Positions 26,615 to 34,981 of a stretch of DNA of 64,000 nt are shown in pieces. The stretch is taken from NCBI GenBank assembly GCA_024236215.1, contig JACKKX010000002.1:310001-374000 (forward strand). Direction: 5' to 3'. Numbering within the stretch: the first letter of the stretch is position 1; every line of letters starts with the position of its first letter. The DNA is from Novosphingobium sp. (lineage in GTDB: Bacteria; Pseudomonadota; Alphaproteobacteria; Sphingomonadales; Sphingomonadaceae). Position numbers and translations under genes: made by a program. The notes beneath the pieces are model-generated. The model was not told the origin of the DNA and did not search any database. It saw only the letters and a list, made by a program, of their open reading frames with translations.

Positions 26615-27829
26615 ATGACCGAGGACAGATTACTGATCGAAGAGCTTGCTGCGAAGGGCGGCCAACCGGATTTTTTGCGCACCATCGCCGAGAACGTGCT
26701 GCAGCTGATCATGGAGGCCGACGTTGATGGCCTGATCGGCGCGGGTCGCCACGAACGCAGCAGCGAGCGCGCGACCTGGCGCAACGGCTATCGCGACCGT
26801 TCGCTGGATACCCGGGTAGGCACGCTGAACCTGAAAATCCCCAAGCTGCGTGCTGGGTCCTACTTTCCGGGCTTCCTTGAGCCCCGCAAGATGGTCGAGA
26901 AAGCGCTGGTTGCGGTGATCCAGGAAGCGTGGATCGGCGGGGTCAGCACCCGGCGGGTCGATGAACTCGTCCAGGCCATGGGCATGACCGGCATCTCCAA
27001 GTCCACCGTCTCCAAGCTTTGCAAGGACATTGACGAGCGCGTCCATGCCTTTCTGAAACGCCCGCTCACCGGCGAATGGCCGTATCTCTGGCTCGATGCC
27101 ACCTATCTCAAGGTACGCGAAGGCGGGCGGATCATCAGCGTTGCCGCAATAATCGCCATGGCCGTCAACACCGAGGGCCGGCGCGAGATCGTCGGCCTGC
27201 ATATCGGCCCCTCGGAAGCGGAGGTCTTCTGGTCCGACTTCCTGAAGGACCTTGTTCGGCGCGGTCTTACCGGCGTGAAGCTGGTCATCTCCGATGCTCA
27301 CGAGGGCCTCAAGGGCGCGATCACCCGCGTCATGGGCGCCACCTGGCAGCGCTGCCGGGTGCACTTCATGCGCAATGCCCTGTCCTATGTGCCCAAGGGC
27401 CAGAACACTGTCGTCGCCGCCGCGATCCGCCAGGTCTTCCTGCAGCCCGATCAGAAAAGCGCAACGCAGGTCTGGCGACAGGTCGCCGACCAGTTGCGCA
27501 CCCGTTGGCCCAAGCTCGGCGCCTGCATGGACGAGGCCGAAACCGACGTGCTCGCCTACACCGGCTTTCCCACCCAGCACCGCACGAAGTTACACTCAAC
27601 CAATCCGCTCGAGCGGCTCAACAAGGAGGTCAAGCGCCGCGCCGACGTCGTCGGAATCTTCCCGAACGAAGACAGCATCATCCGCCTCGTCGGGGCTGTG
27701 CTGATGGAGCAGAACGACGAGTGGCAGCTCCAGCACCGATACATGCAGATCGAAGGCATGGCCGAACTCAACCAACCCATGATCGAGGAGGAAAATCAGC
27801 CCCTACACATCACCGCCAAAGCCGCCTGA
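26615..27829 (+). CDS. IS256-family transposase
   Basis: 404 aa from ATG 26615, which has GAAGAGGAG upstream; earlier in-frame ATGs (26498, 26570) lack one. It begins MTEDRLLIEELAAKGG and carries the family core: WLDATYLKVREGG (first Asp), VISDAHEGLKGAI (second Asp), the C/H region WQRCRVHFMRN and HSTNPLERLNKEVKRR (catalytic Glu). All three catalytic residues are in place, so the protein should be functional. Confidence 0.96.
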   Translation: MTEDRLLIEELAAKGGQPDFLRTIAENVLQLIMEADVDGLIGAGRHERSSERATWRNGYRDRSLDTRVGTLNLKIPKLRAGSYFPGFLEPRKMVEKALVAVIQEAWIGGVSTRRVDELVQAMGMTGISKSTVSKLCKDIDERVHAFLKRPLTGEWPYLWLDATYLKVREGGRIISVAAIIAMAVNTEGRREIVGLHIGPSEAEVFWSDFLKDLVRRGLTGVKLVISDAHEGLKGAITRVMGATWQRCRVHFMRNALSYVPKGQNTVVAAAIRQVFLQPDQKSATQVWRQVADQLRTRWPKLGACMDEAETDVLAYTGFPTQHRTKLHSTNPLERLNKEVKRRADVVGIFPNEDSIIRLVGAVLMEQNDEWQLQHRYMQIEGMAELNQPMIEEENQPLHITAKAA

Positions 27830-27882
27830 CGATGGCCCACGGCCACAGCCGAAATTACACCACCTTGACGGACGCGACCAAA

Positions 27883-29307
27883 ATGGATATCGCAAGGAAA
27901 GCGGTGATCGGCGGTCTGCTGGCTGCCTCCGCGCTCGTCGCCCCGCAACATGCCTGGGCGAAAGCGGCATCGGTCGAAGACCGGCTCGACCGGCTCGAAG
28001 CCGAGATGACCGAATTGCGCGGCGATCTGGCATCCGCGCGCCAGGAAAACCAACAATTGCGGATTCGCGCCGAACAGGCCGAAGCCCGCGCCCAGGCCGC
28101 CGAAACCCAGGCCCGGGCAACCGACACCCGCCTGGCCGCGCTTGAAAGCAAGCCTGCCCCCGCGCCGGTGGCCCAGCCCGATGGCTTCAAGTCCGGGGCG
28201 ACCACCTTCAAGCTTGGCGGCTATCTCAAGCTGCTGGCGGCGAGCACGCGCTATTCCGAAGGCGAAGTGGCGACCAATTCGCTTGGCCGCGATTTCTACC
28301 TTCCCCAGACCATCCCCACCGGCACCGGGCCGGCAAGCCGGGTGACGGACTTCACCGCCAAGCAATCGCGCTTCTGGCTCAACCTCGACACCGCGGTTTC
28401 GGGGCACAGCGTCAAGGGATACCTTGAGGTCGATTTCCAGACCTCGCCCGGAACCCAGGGCTCGCAGCGCACCACCAACGGTTACAATCTGGCGCTGCGC
28501 CGGGCCTATATGATGATCGACCGCTGGACCTTCGGGCAGGACTGGTCGACCTTCCAGTACACCGGCGCGCTTCCCGAAAGCACCGACTACGTCGGCGGCG
28601 CGGAAGGCACGGTCTTTGTCCGCCAGCCGCTGATCCGCTACAGCGCGCCGCTGGGCAAGGGTGCCACTCTGCATCTGGGCGTGGAGAATCCCGAATCCGG
28701 CACGGCCAATCTGGGTTCGCCCTCGCTGATCGAGAACGGCGACGACCACATGCCCGATTTCACCGCCCGCCTGGCCTTGACCGGCAAGCGCCACGAGCTC
28801 TCGCTCGCCGGACTGGTCCGCCAGGTGCGGGCGGAGAATGCGGGTGTTGCCACCACCACCGGCGGCTATGCAGTCAGCCTTGGCGGCAAGCTGTTCTTCA
28901 ACGATGCCAAGACCGGCGATGCGCGTTTCATGGTCACTTATGGTCAGAACGCCAGCCGCTACATCGGGCTGAACTTCGCCCCCGACGCGGTTTACGTGCC
29001 CGCCACCAACAAGCTTGAATCGGTCAACGTTCTGGCGCTGATCGGGGCGGTTCGGGTGCCGCTGGCACCGGGCGTGCGGGCCAACCTGATGGGCAGCTAT
29101 CAAAACATCGACTATTCCGACAGCCTGGCCCTGGCCAATATCGCCACCTTCAACAAGAAGGCCTGGAGCGCCGCCGCCAACCTGTTCTACTCACCGGTCA
29201 AGAACATCGACTTGGGGATCGAGTACCGCCACGGCGAGCGCGAGCTGGTCAACGGCGCCGATGGCTCGACCGACCGGGTCGAAGTAGCCGCGAAATACAG
29301 CTTCTGA
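27883..29307 (+). CDS. DcaP-like outer-membrane porin
   Basis: 474 aa from ATG 27883. Signal peptide MDIARKAVIGGLLAASALVA with cleavage near residue 26 (HAWA). A coiled coil of about residues 30-90 (EDRLDRLEAEMTELRGDLAS) is followed by a beta-barrel region with alternating residues ending in the terminal Phe (VAAKYSF). This matches DcaP-family trimeric porins that take up organic acids. The MFS transporter starts 24 nt downstream, so outer- and inner-membrane steps are probably coexpressed. IS256 inserted 19 bp upstream replaces the native leader and perhaps the promoter; the remaining ribosome site (GACGGAC) is weak. Confidence 0.85.
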   Translation: MDIARKAVIGGLLAASALVAPQHAWAKAASVEDRLDRLEAEMTELRGDLASARQENQQLRIRAEQAEARAQAAETQARATDTRLAALESKPAPAPVAQPDGFKSGATTFKLGGYLKLLAASTRYSEGEVATNSLGRDFYLPQTIPTGTGPASRVTDFTAKQSRFWLNLDTAVSGHSVKGYLEVDFQTSPGTQGSQRTTNGYNLALRRAYMMIDRWTFGQDWSTFQYTGALPESTDYVGGAEGTVFVRQPLIRYSAPLGKGATLHLGVENPESGTANLGSPSLIENGDDHMPDFTARLALTGKRHELSLAGLVRQVRAENAGVATTTGGYAVSLGGKLFFNDAKTGDARFMVTYGQNASRYIGLNFAPDAVYVPATNKLESVNVLALIGAVRVPLAPGVRANLMGSYQNIDYSDSLALANIATFNKKAWSAAANLFYSPVKNIDLGIEYRHGERELVNGADGSTDRVEVAAKYSF

Positions 29308-29331
29308 CGAAATAACAACAGGAGAGGGACA

Positions 29332-31065
29332 ATGGATTTCCATGAATCGGCGGCCGAAGTGGCTGCCATGCCCAAGCACCACAAGGCGACCCACGACGAG
29401 AAGCTGGTGATCACCGCCAGCTCGCTGGGCACGGTGTTCGAATGGTACGATTTTTATCTCTACGGCCTTCTCGCCACCTTCATCTCGAAGGTGTTCTTCG
29501 CGGGCGTCAACGAAACCACCGGCTTCATTCTGGCGCTGGGGGCCTTCGCGGCGGGCTTTGCGGTTCGACCGTTCGGGGCGATCGTGTTCGGGCGGATCGG
29601 CGACATGGTCGGGCGCAAGAACACCTTCCTGGTCACCATGGGCCTGATGGGCATGTCAACCTTCATCGTCGGCCTTCTGCCCGGCTACGACAGCTGGGGG
29701 GTTGCCTCTCCGGTGGTGCTGGTGCTGCTGCGGATCGTCCAGGGACTGGCGCTGGGCGGCGAATACGGCGGCGCGGCGACCTACGTTGCCGAACACGCCC
29801 CCAACAACAAGCGCGGCCTTTACACCAGCTTCATCCAGATCACCGCCACCTTCGGGCTGTTTGCAGCGCTGCTGGTGGTGCTGGGTTTCCGCACCTGGAT
29901 GGGTGAGGAAAGCTTCGCCGCCTGGGGCTGGCGCGTGCCGTTCCTTATCTCGATCGTGCTGCTGATGGTCTCGATGTGGATCCGCATGCAGCTCAACGAG
30001 AGCCCGGTCTACCAGAAGATGAAGGACGAAGGCACCACCTCGAAGGCCCCGCTGACCGAAGCGTTCGGCAAGTGGAGCAACCTCAAATACGTGCTGATCT
30101 GCCTGTTCGGCGCGGGGATGGGCCAGGCCGTGGTCTGGTATGGTGGGCAGTTCTATGCCCAGTTCTTCCTTGAAAAGACCATGAAGGTCGATGGCGCCAC
30201 CACCAACATCCTGATCGCCACCGCGCTGCTGCTGGGCACCCCGTTCTTCGTATTCTGGGGTTGGCTGTCGGACCGGATCGGGCGCAAGTTCATCATCCTG
30301 GGCGGTTGCGCCCTGGCGGTGCTGACCTACTTCCCGGCATTCCATGCCTTGTCCGAAGCGGCCAACCCGGCGCTGAATGCGGCCACGATCAACAGCCCGG
30401 TCTCGGTCACTGCGGCACCTGGCGAATGCTCGTTCCAGTTCGACCCGATCGGCAAGAACAAGTTCGATGGCTCGAGCTGCGATATCGCCAAGGCCTATTT
30501 CGCCAAGAACGGCCTCAACTATGTCAATATCGAAGCCCCGGCCGGAACGGTTGCCTCGGTTTCGGTGGGCGACAAGGTGATCGCGGTTCCCGATCCCGCG
30601 CAGGTGACCGGCACAGAACGCGCCGATGCGATCAAGGCTTTTGGCGGAGCGCTTACCACCGCGCTCAAGGACGCGGGCTATCCGATCAAGGAAAACCCCG
30701 CCGCAGCCAAGGATCCCAAGGCCGCCAAGCTGGTGTTCTTCGCCGACAAGGCGCAGATCAACAAGCCCAAGGCCATCGGCATCCTGTTCTACCTCGTGCT
30801 GCTGGTGACCATGGTCTATGGACCGATCGCGGCGATGCTGGTGGAGCTGTTCCCCAGCCGGATCCGCTACACTTCGATGTCGCTGCCCTATCACATCGCC
30901 AACGGCTGGTTCGGCGGGTTCCTGCCAACCACCGCCTTTGCGATGGTCGCTGCCAAGGGCGATATCTACTACGGGCTCTGGTATCCCGTGGTGATCGCCG
31001 CGGCGACGGTGGTGATCGGCCTCTTGTTCCTGCCTGAAACCTTCAAGCGGAACATCGACGCCTAG
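29332..31065 (+). CDS. MHS-family MFS transporter (organic acid:H+ symporter) with large periplasmic insertion
   Basis: 577 aa, preceded by AGGAGAGGGA. Twelve membrane segments with the MHS signatures FEWYDFYLYG and RPFGAIVFGRIGDMVGRK, LALGGEYGGAA and ELFPSRIRYTSMSLPYHIANG. MHS members import carboxylates (citrate, alpha-ketoglutarate, shikimate, acetate-type substrates). A hydrophilic insertion of about 130 residues (from roughly 345 to 480, with two Cys) lies between late transmembrane helices, making it longer than the usual 430-450 aa. Location beside acs, the porin and a propionyl-CoA-synthetase-like gene suggests short-chain carboxylate uptake; substrate is inferred. Confidence 0.85.
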   Translation: MDFHESAAEVAAMPKHHKATHDEKLVITASSLGTVFEWYDFYLYGLLATFISKVFFAGVNETTGFILALGAFAAGFAVRPFGAIVFGRIGDMVGRKNTFLVTMGLMGMSTFIVGLLPGYDSWGVASPVVLVLLRIVQGLALGGEYGGAATYVAEHAPNNKRGLYTSFIQITATFGLFAALLVVLGFRTWMGEESFAAWGWRVPFLISIVLLMVSMWIRMQLNESPVYQKMKDEGTTSKAPLTEAFGKWSNLKYVLICLFGAGMGQAVVWYGGQFYAQFFLEKTMKVDGATTNILIATALLLGTPFFVFWGWLSDRIGRKFIILGGCALAVLTYFPAFHALSEAANPALNAATINSPVSVTAAPGECSFQFDPIGKNKFDGSSCDIAKAYFAKNGLNYVNIEAPAGTVASVSVGDKVIAVPDPAQVTGTERADAIKAFGGALTTALKDAGYPIKENPAAAKDPKAAKLVFFADKAQINKPKAIGILFYLVLLVTMVYGPIAAMLVELFPSRIRYTSMSLPYHIANGWFGGFLPTTAFAMVAAKGDIYYGLWYPVVIAAATVVIGLLFLPETFKRNIDA

Positions 31066-31085
31066 GATCGCATCCCCGGGGAAAA

Positions 31086-31119
31086 GCGCCGCGCCTTTCT
31101 TACGATCAAGGCGCGGCGC
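31086..31119 (+). terminator. strong hairpin after the MFS gene
   Basis: A perfect 12-bp stem (GCGCCGCGCCTT / AAGGCGCGGCGC) with a 10-nt loop sits 20 bp after the transporter stop. No T-tract follows, so it may be a Rho-dependent pause, a processing site or a REP-like element rather than a classic terminator. Confidence 0.5.
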
Positions 31120-31163
31120 GGCCACCCGGGGCAGCGCATATCTGGCTTATCATGGAGACGACG

Positions 31164-31667
31164 ATGACTACCCAGCTCAAGACCCGCTCCGGCATCATCC
31201 TTGACGTGCGACCGGCGCGGGAAAGCGACGAGGCGCTGCTTGCCGCATTCTTCGACCAGGTCAGCGATGACGATCGCCGGTTTCGCTTCTTCTCCGCCGC
31301 CCGCCATGTCAGCCATGAACAGCTCGAACCCCTGATCCACGCCGATCATTTCCAGTCGGAAAGCTTCCTGGCCTTCGATGATACCAACGGCGAAATCGTC
31401 GGCTCGGCGCTGCTCGCCTGCGACAAGGCGATGGATACCGGCGAGATCGCGGTTTCGGTGCGCGCCGACTATCGCGGCAAGGGGGTGGGCTGGGCGCTGC
31501 TCGATCATCTCGGGCGCGAGGCCGAGGCGCGCGGTGTGCGCCGGGTTATCGCGATCGAAAGCCGCGAGAACCATGCCGCGATCGAGCTTGAGCGCGAGAA
31601 GGGCTTCGTGCCAGAACCTTTCGAAAGCGAGCCGACCTTGGTAATCCTGTCCAAGACCTTCCGATAA
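31164..31667 (+). CDS. GNAT acetyltransferase similar to the Pat/YfiQ catalytic domain
   Basis: 167 aa from ATG 31164 (GGAGACGACG upstream; ATG 31152 is an alternative). GNAT fold with the acetyl-CoA-binding segment VSVRADYRGKGVGWALLDHL. The N-terminal stretch RPARESDEALLAAFFDQVSD and RFRFFSAARHVSHEQL resembles the GNAT domain at the end of Pat/YfiQ protein acetyltransferases that inactivate acyl-CoA synthetases. It ends 18 nt before the propionyl-CoA-synthetase-like gene. The likely target is the conserved lysine of that enzyme and of Acs; that is inference from similarity and position. Confidence 0.75.
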   Translation: MTTQLKTRSGIILDVRPARESDEALLAAFFDQVSDDDRRFRFFSAARHVSHEQLEPLIHADHFQSESFLAFDDTNGEIVGSALLACDKAMDTGEIAVSVRADYRGKGVGWALLDHLGREAEARGVRRVIAIESRENHAAIELEREKGFVPEPFESEPTLVILSKTFR

Positions 31668-31685
31668 CCACCGGAGTGTGCCGGC

Positions 31686-33560
31686 ATGAGTGAAGCATAC
31701 GAGCAAGCCTGGCGCGCCAGCATCGCGCAGCCCGAGCAGTTCTGGCTCGATGCCGCCGGCAAGATCGACTGGTTCGATGCGCCGGCACGCGGCTGGGACG
31801 ATCGACGCGGCTGGTTTCCGGGTGCAACGCTCAACACCGCATACAACTGCATCGACCGGCACGTCGCGGCGGGGCGCGGCGATGCCACGGCGCTGGTCTA
31901 TGACAGCCCGGTGACGGACACCGTTGCCGCGTTCAGCTATGCCCAGCTTCAGGACGAAGTCGGGCAGGTGGCGGCGATGCTTGCCTCGCTGGGAGTGGTA
32001 GCGGGGGACCGGGTCATCCTTTATATGCCGATGATCCCGCAAACCGTTTTCGCGATGCTGGCCTGCGCCCGGATCGGGGCAATTCATTCGGTGGTATTCG
32101 GCGGCTTCGCGCCGCTCGAACTTGCCAAGCGAATCGACGATGCCACGCCCCGCGTCCTGCTGACCGCCAGCTGCGGGATAGAGGGCGCGCGCACCATCGC
32201 CTACAAGCCGATGGTCGACGAGGCGCTTGCGCTGGCCGCTCACCCGGTCGAGCGGGTGGTGGTTTTTCAGCGTGACAGGCTTCTGGCCGATCTCATCGAT
32301 GGCCGCGACAGCGACTGGCAGGAATTGCGCCAGGCGAGCGCAGCCGATCCCGTCCCTCCCTGCGCGCGTATGGCCGCGGACGATCCGCTCTACATCCTCT
32401 ACACCTCGGGCACCACCGGAACCCCCAAGGGCGTGGTGCGCGAGAACGGCGGCCACGCCGTCGCGCTCGCCTGGTCGATGGAGAACATCTACGGCATCGG
32501 CGCGGGCGATCCCTTCTGGGCGGCGAGCGACGTGGGCTGGGTCGTGGGCCACAGCTATATCGTCTATGCTCCGCTGCTGGTCGGCGCGACCACCGTGCTG
32601 TTCGAAGGCAAGCCGGTCGGCACGCCCGATCCGGGCACCTTCTGGCGGGTGATGAGCCGCCATGGGGTCAAGTCCTTCTTCACCGCACCCACCGCGATCC
32701 GCGCTGTGCGCAAGGAAGATCCCGATGCTGCCTTCCTCAAGGAAATCGGCACCGGCGCCTGCCGCGTGATCTTCCTTGCCGGCGAGCGCGCCGACCCGGA
32801 CACCATCGCCTGGCTCGAAGAGCAGAGCGGACTGCCGGTGATCGACCACTGGTGGCAGACCGAGCTTGGCTGGCCCGGGGTCGCCTCGTGCTATGGCCTC
32901 GGCGATCTTCGCCGCAAGAGGGGCAGCGCGGGCTTTCCGGTGCCGGGATACCAGTTCGAAATCCTCGATGAAGAGGGCAAGCCCGTTGCTGCCGGGCAAA
33001 GCGGGGCGGTGGCGGTCAAGGCTCCCCTGCCGCCCGGCGCCTTTCGAACCCTGTGGAACAATTCCAGCGGTTTCGCCAAGAATTTCGCCACATTCCCCGG
33101 CTGGTACGAAACCGGCGATGCGGGCCATTTCGACGCAGAGGGCTTCCTCAACATCATGGGCCGCACCGACGATATCATCAATGTCGCCGGGCACCGCCTT
33201 TCGACCGGGCAGATGGAACAGATCGTTGCCCAGCAGGACGGGGTTGCCGAATGCGCTGTGATCGGCGCGCGCGATGCGATCAAGGGGATGATTCCCGTCG
33301 CCTTCGTGGTTGCGCGGGCGGGCGCCGCCAATGACGGCTCGCTGCGCCAGCGGGTGATTGGTGCGGTAAGGCACGAACTGGGGGCGGTTGCCGCGCTGAA
33401 GACCGCGTTCGAGGTCCCCGCTCTGCCCAAGACCCGTTCGGGCAAGATCCTGCGCAATCTGCTGCGCAAGATCGCCGATCGCGAAGAGTGGCAAATCCCG
33501 CCGACGATCGAGGATCCGTCGGTCCCCCAGCTCGTCGCCGAGGCGATGGAGCGCGGCTAG
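31686..33560 (+). CDS. prpE: acyl-CoA synthetase, propionyl-CoA synthetase (PrpE)-like
   Basis: 624 aa, ANL superfamily. Starts MSEAYEQAWRASIAQPEQFW and shows YTSGTTGTPKGVVRENGG (P-loop), DHWWQTELGWPG, YETGDAGHFD, RTDDIINVAGHR and [11 protein letters not shown] with the acetylatable K587. The VVRENGGH variant after the P-loop and WWQTELGWP follow PrpE rather than Acs, which has HTTGG and WWQTETGG. Expected reaction: propionate (or another short acid), ATP and CoA to acyl-CoA. Coupled to the Pat-like gene upstream. Acetoacetate or butyrate specificity cannot be excluded. Confidence 0.82.
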   Translation: MSEAYEQAWRASIAQPEQFWLDAAGKIDWFDAPARGWDDRRGWFPGATLNTAYNCIDRHVAAGRGDATALVYDSPVTDTVAAFSYAQLQDEVGQVAAMLASLGVVAGDRVILYMPMIPQTVFAMLACARIGAIHSVVFGGFAPLELAKRIDDATPRVLLTASCGIEGARTIAYKPMVDEALALAAHPVERVVVFQRDRLLADLIDGRDSDWQELRQASAADPVPPCARMAADDPLYILYTSGTTGTPKGVVRENGGHAVALAWSMENIYGIGAGDPFWAASDVGWVVGHSYIVYAPLLVGATTVLFEGKPVGTPDPGTFWRVMSRHGVKSFFTAPTAIRAVRKEDPDAAFLKEIGTGACRVIFLAGERADPDTIAWLEEQSGLPVIDHWWQTELGWPGVASCYGLGDLRRKRGSAGFPVPGYQFEILDEEGKPVAAGQSGAVAVKAPLPPGAFRTLWNNSSGFAKNFATFPGWYETGDAGHFDAEGFLNIMGRTDDIINVAGHRLSTGQMEQIVAQQDGVAECAVIGARDAIKGMIPVAFVVARAGAANDGSLRQRVIGAVRHELGAVAALKTAFEVPALPKTRSGKILRNLLRKIADREEWQIPPTIEDPSVPQLVAEAMERG

Positions 33561-33636
33561 GCCGCGCGCCACGGACCTTCGCCGCCAGGTTGGTGCCCGG
33601 TTGCGACCGTCCGATCGGTAAAACCGAGCAACTTCA

Positions 33637-33653
33637 CTTGGCGTTCAGCCAAG
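33637..33653 (+). promoter_or_regulatory. short dyad upstream of bamD
   Basis: CTTGGC-N5-GCCAAG, a perfect 6-bp stem with a 5-nt loop, lies 21 bp before the bamD start and 77 bp after the prpE-like stop. It could act as an attenuating hairpin or operator; nothing else supports it. Confidence 0.3.
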
Positions 33654-33674
33654 CTCTGGCTATAGGCCATCACC

Positions 33675-34472
33675 ATGCAAGCCCGTTCGCCGCTCAAGCT
33701 CGCCGTTTTCGCCACCGCAGCCACCGCGCTGCTGCTCACCGCCGGTTGTGCGGGCAAGGGCAACAAGGCCAAGGACACCGCCTTCGTCGCGCGCGATGTC
33801 GATACGCTCTACGTTGCCGCCAAGGACAAGCTCGATCGCGGCGATACCCAGGTTGCCGCCGCGCTGTTCGACGAGGTGGAGCGTCAGCATCCCTATTCGC
33901 CCTGGGCCCGCCGCGCCCAGTTGATGAGCGCCTTTTCCTATTACGTCGCGCGCGATTACACCAAGTCGATCCAGGCTTCGCAGCGCTTCCTCTCGATCCA
34001 CCCGGGCAACCGCGATGCGCCCTACGCCTATTATCTCGTGGCGCTGTGCTATTACGAGCAGATCAGCGACGTCGATCGCGATCAGAAGACCACCCAGCAG
34101 GCGCTCGATGCGCTGACCGAGGTGGTGCGGCGCTATCCCGCCACGCGCTATGCCGCCGATGCCCGGCTCAAGATCGATCTGGTCAACGATCACCTGGCTG
34201 GCAAGGAAATGCAGATTGGCCGCTATTATGAGCGCGCGGGACGCTGGCTTGCGGCCGACCTGCGGTTCCGCAACGTGGTCGAGAAGTACCAGACCACCAG
34301 CCACGCGCCCGAGGCACTCTATCGTCTGGTGGAAACCAGCCTGTCGGTGGGCGCGACCGAAGAGGCGCAAAAGTACGCATCAGTGCTGGGCGCCAACTAT
34401 CCCGGCAGCGAGTGGTATCAAAAGGCCTACAAGCTGATGCAGAAGCACGCCCCGAACACGGCTGCGCGCTGA
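33675..34472 (+). CDS. bamD: outer-membrane assembly lipoprotein BamD
   Basis: 265 aa. Signal peptide with lipobox LLLTAGC (acylated C25), then tetratricopeptide-type helices (TLYVAAKDKLDRGDTQVAAA, DEVERQHPYSPWARRAQLMS, YEQISDVDRDQKTTQQALDA). BamD is the essential lipoprotein partner of BamA in inserting beta-barrel proteins. In many alphaproteobacteria it precedes recN and ligA; here recN is 2.6 kb further on, behind three unrelated genes. Length and motif order are normal. Confidence 0.95.
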   Translation: MQARSPLKLAVFATAATALLLTAGCAGKGNKAKDTAFVARDVDTLYVAAKDKLDRGDTQVAAALFDEVERQHPYSPWARRAQLMSAFSYYVARDYTKSIQASQRFLSIHPGNRDAPYAYYLVALCYYEQISDVDRDQKTTQQALDALTEVVRRYPATRYAADARLKIDLVNDHLAGKEMQIGRYYERAGRWLAADLRFRNVVEKYQTTSHAPEALYRLVETSLSVGATEEAQKYASVLGANYPGSEWYQKAYKLMQKHAPNTAAR

Positions 34473-34497
34473 TTTTGCCAGGTCTCTACTTCTCCGG

Positions 34498-34526
34498 TTG
34501 ACATTTTCTGTCCGGCGGCGCTCTGT
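34498..34526 (+). promoter_or_regulatory. candidate promoter of the Rrf2-family gene
   Basis: A consensus -35 hexamer TTGACA at 34498-34503 is followed after 17 bp by CTCTGT, a poor -10. Only 11 bp then separate it from the ATG, which lacks a ribosome site, so the transcript would be nearly leaderless. Confidence 0.35.
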
Positions 34527-34537
34527 GCGCGTCAGCC

Positions 34538-34981
34538 ATGCTTTCGCAAAAGACCCGCTATTCGATCCGTGCGCTTCAGCACCTTGCCGATAACTGGGGC
34601 AGGGGGCCGGTGCGGCTCGATGCGATTGCCGAGGCGCAGAATATCCCGCGCAAGTTCCTGACCGTGATCCTTAGCCAGATGGTGCGCGACGGGCTCGTTG
34701 CCTCGCACCGCGGGCGCGATGGCGGTTACGAGCTGGCGCTGCCCCCGGTCGACATCCGCTATGGCGACATCATCCGGCTGACGCGGGGCAGCGTCGCGCT
34801 GGTGCCCTGCGCCAGCCGCAACGCGCACGAGCATTGCGAAAACTGTTTGCCCGAGTCCGAATGCCGTCTGCGCAGCCTGATGCTGACCCTGCGTGATGAA
34901 ATGGCGGCCATGCTTGACCGGATGACCCTGGCCGATCCGATCAAGCTGGAACCGCCATTTGCGGAAACGCTGGCGGCATAG
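34538..34981 (+). CDS. Rrf2-family transcriptional regulator with a four-cysteine cluster
   Basis: 147 aa winged helix: MLSQKTRYSIRALQHLAD, AQNIPRKFLTVILSQMVRDG and RGRDGGYELA are the Rrf2 signatures. The sensing loop holds four Cys (C91, C100, C103, C109 in PCASRNAHEHCENCLPESEC), where IscR-type members use three, so it may carry an Fe-S cluster or act as a redox switch. Its last 41 bp overlap the 3' end of the convergent glycosyltransferase gene. No iron-sulfur assembly genes are nearby. Confidence 0.88.
   Translation: MLSQKTRYSIRALQHLADNWGRGPVRLDAIAEAQNIPRKFLTVILSQMVRDGLVASHRGRDGGYELALPPVDIRYGDIIRLTRGSVALVPCASRNAHEHCENCLPESECRLRSLMLTLRDEMAAMLDRMTLADPIKLEPPFAETLAA

Larger units (their letters stand above)
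26474..27863 (+). mobile_element. IS256-family (Mutator-type) insertion sequence, 1390 bp
   Basis: Ends share GTGGTGTAATTTC as 13-bp inverted repeats (26474-26486 and 27851-27863), with further imperfect pairing inward. One full-length transposase is encoded. The 8-9 bp target duplication expected of IS256 elements is absent: the left flank reads TCCGCGCTC and the right CTTGACGGA. The element ends 19 bp before the porin start codon and so separates that gene from its original upstream DNA. Confidence 0.88.

Noticed and set aside
31062-33572. Long open frame antisense to the prpE-like and GNAT genes
   Set aside because: Explained as the shadow of the high-GC acyl-CoA synthetase gene; no start signal or domain.
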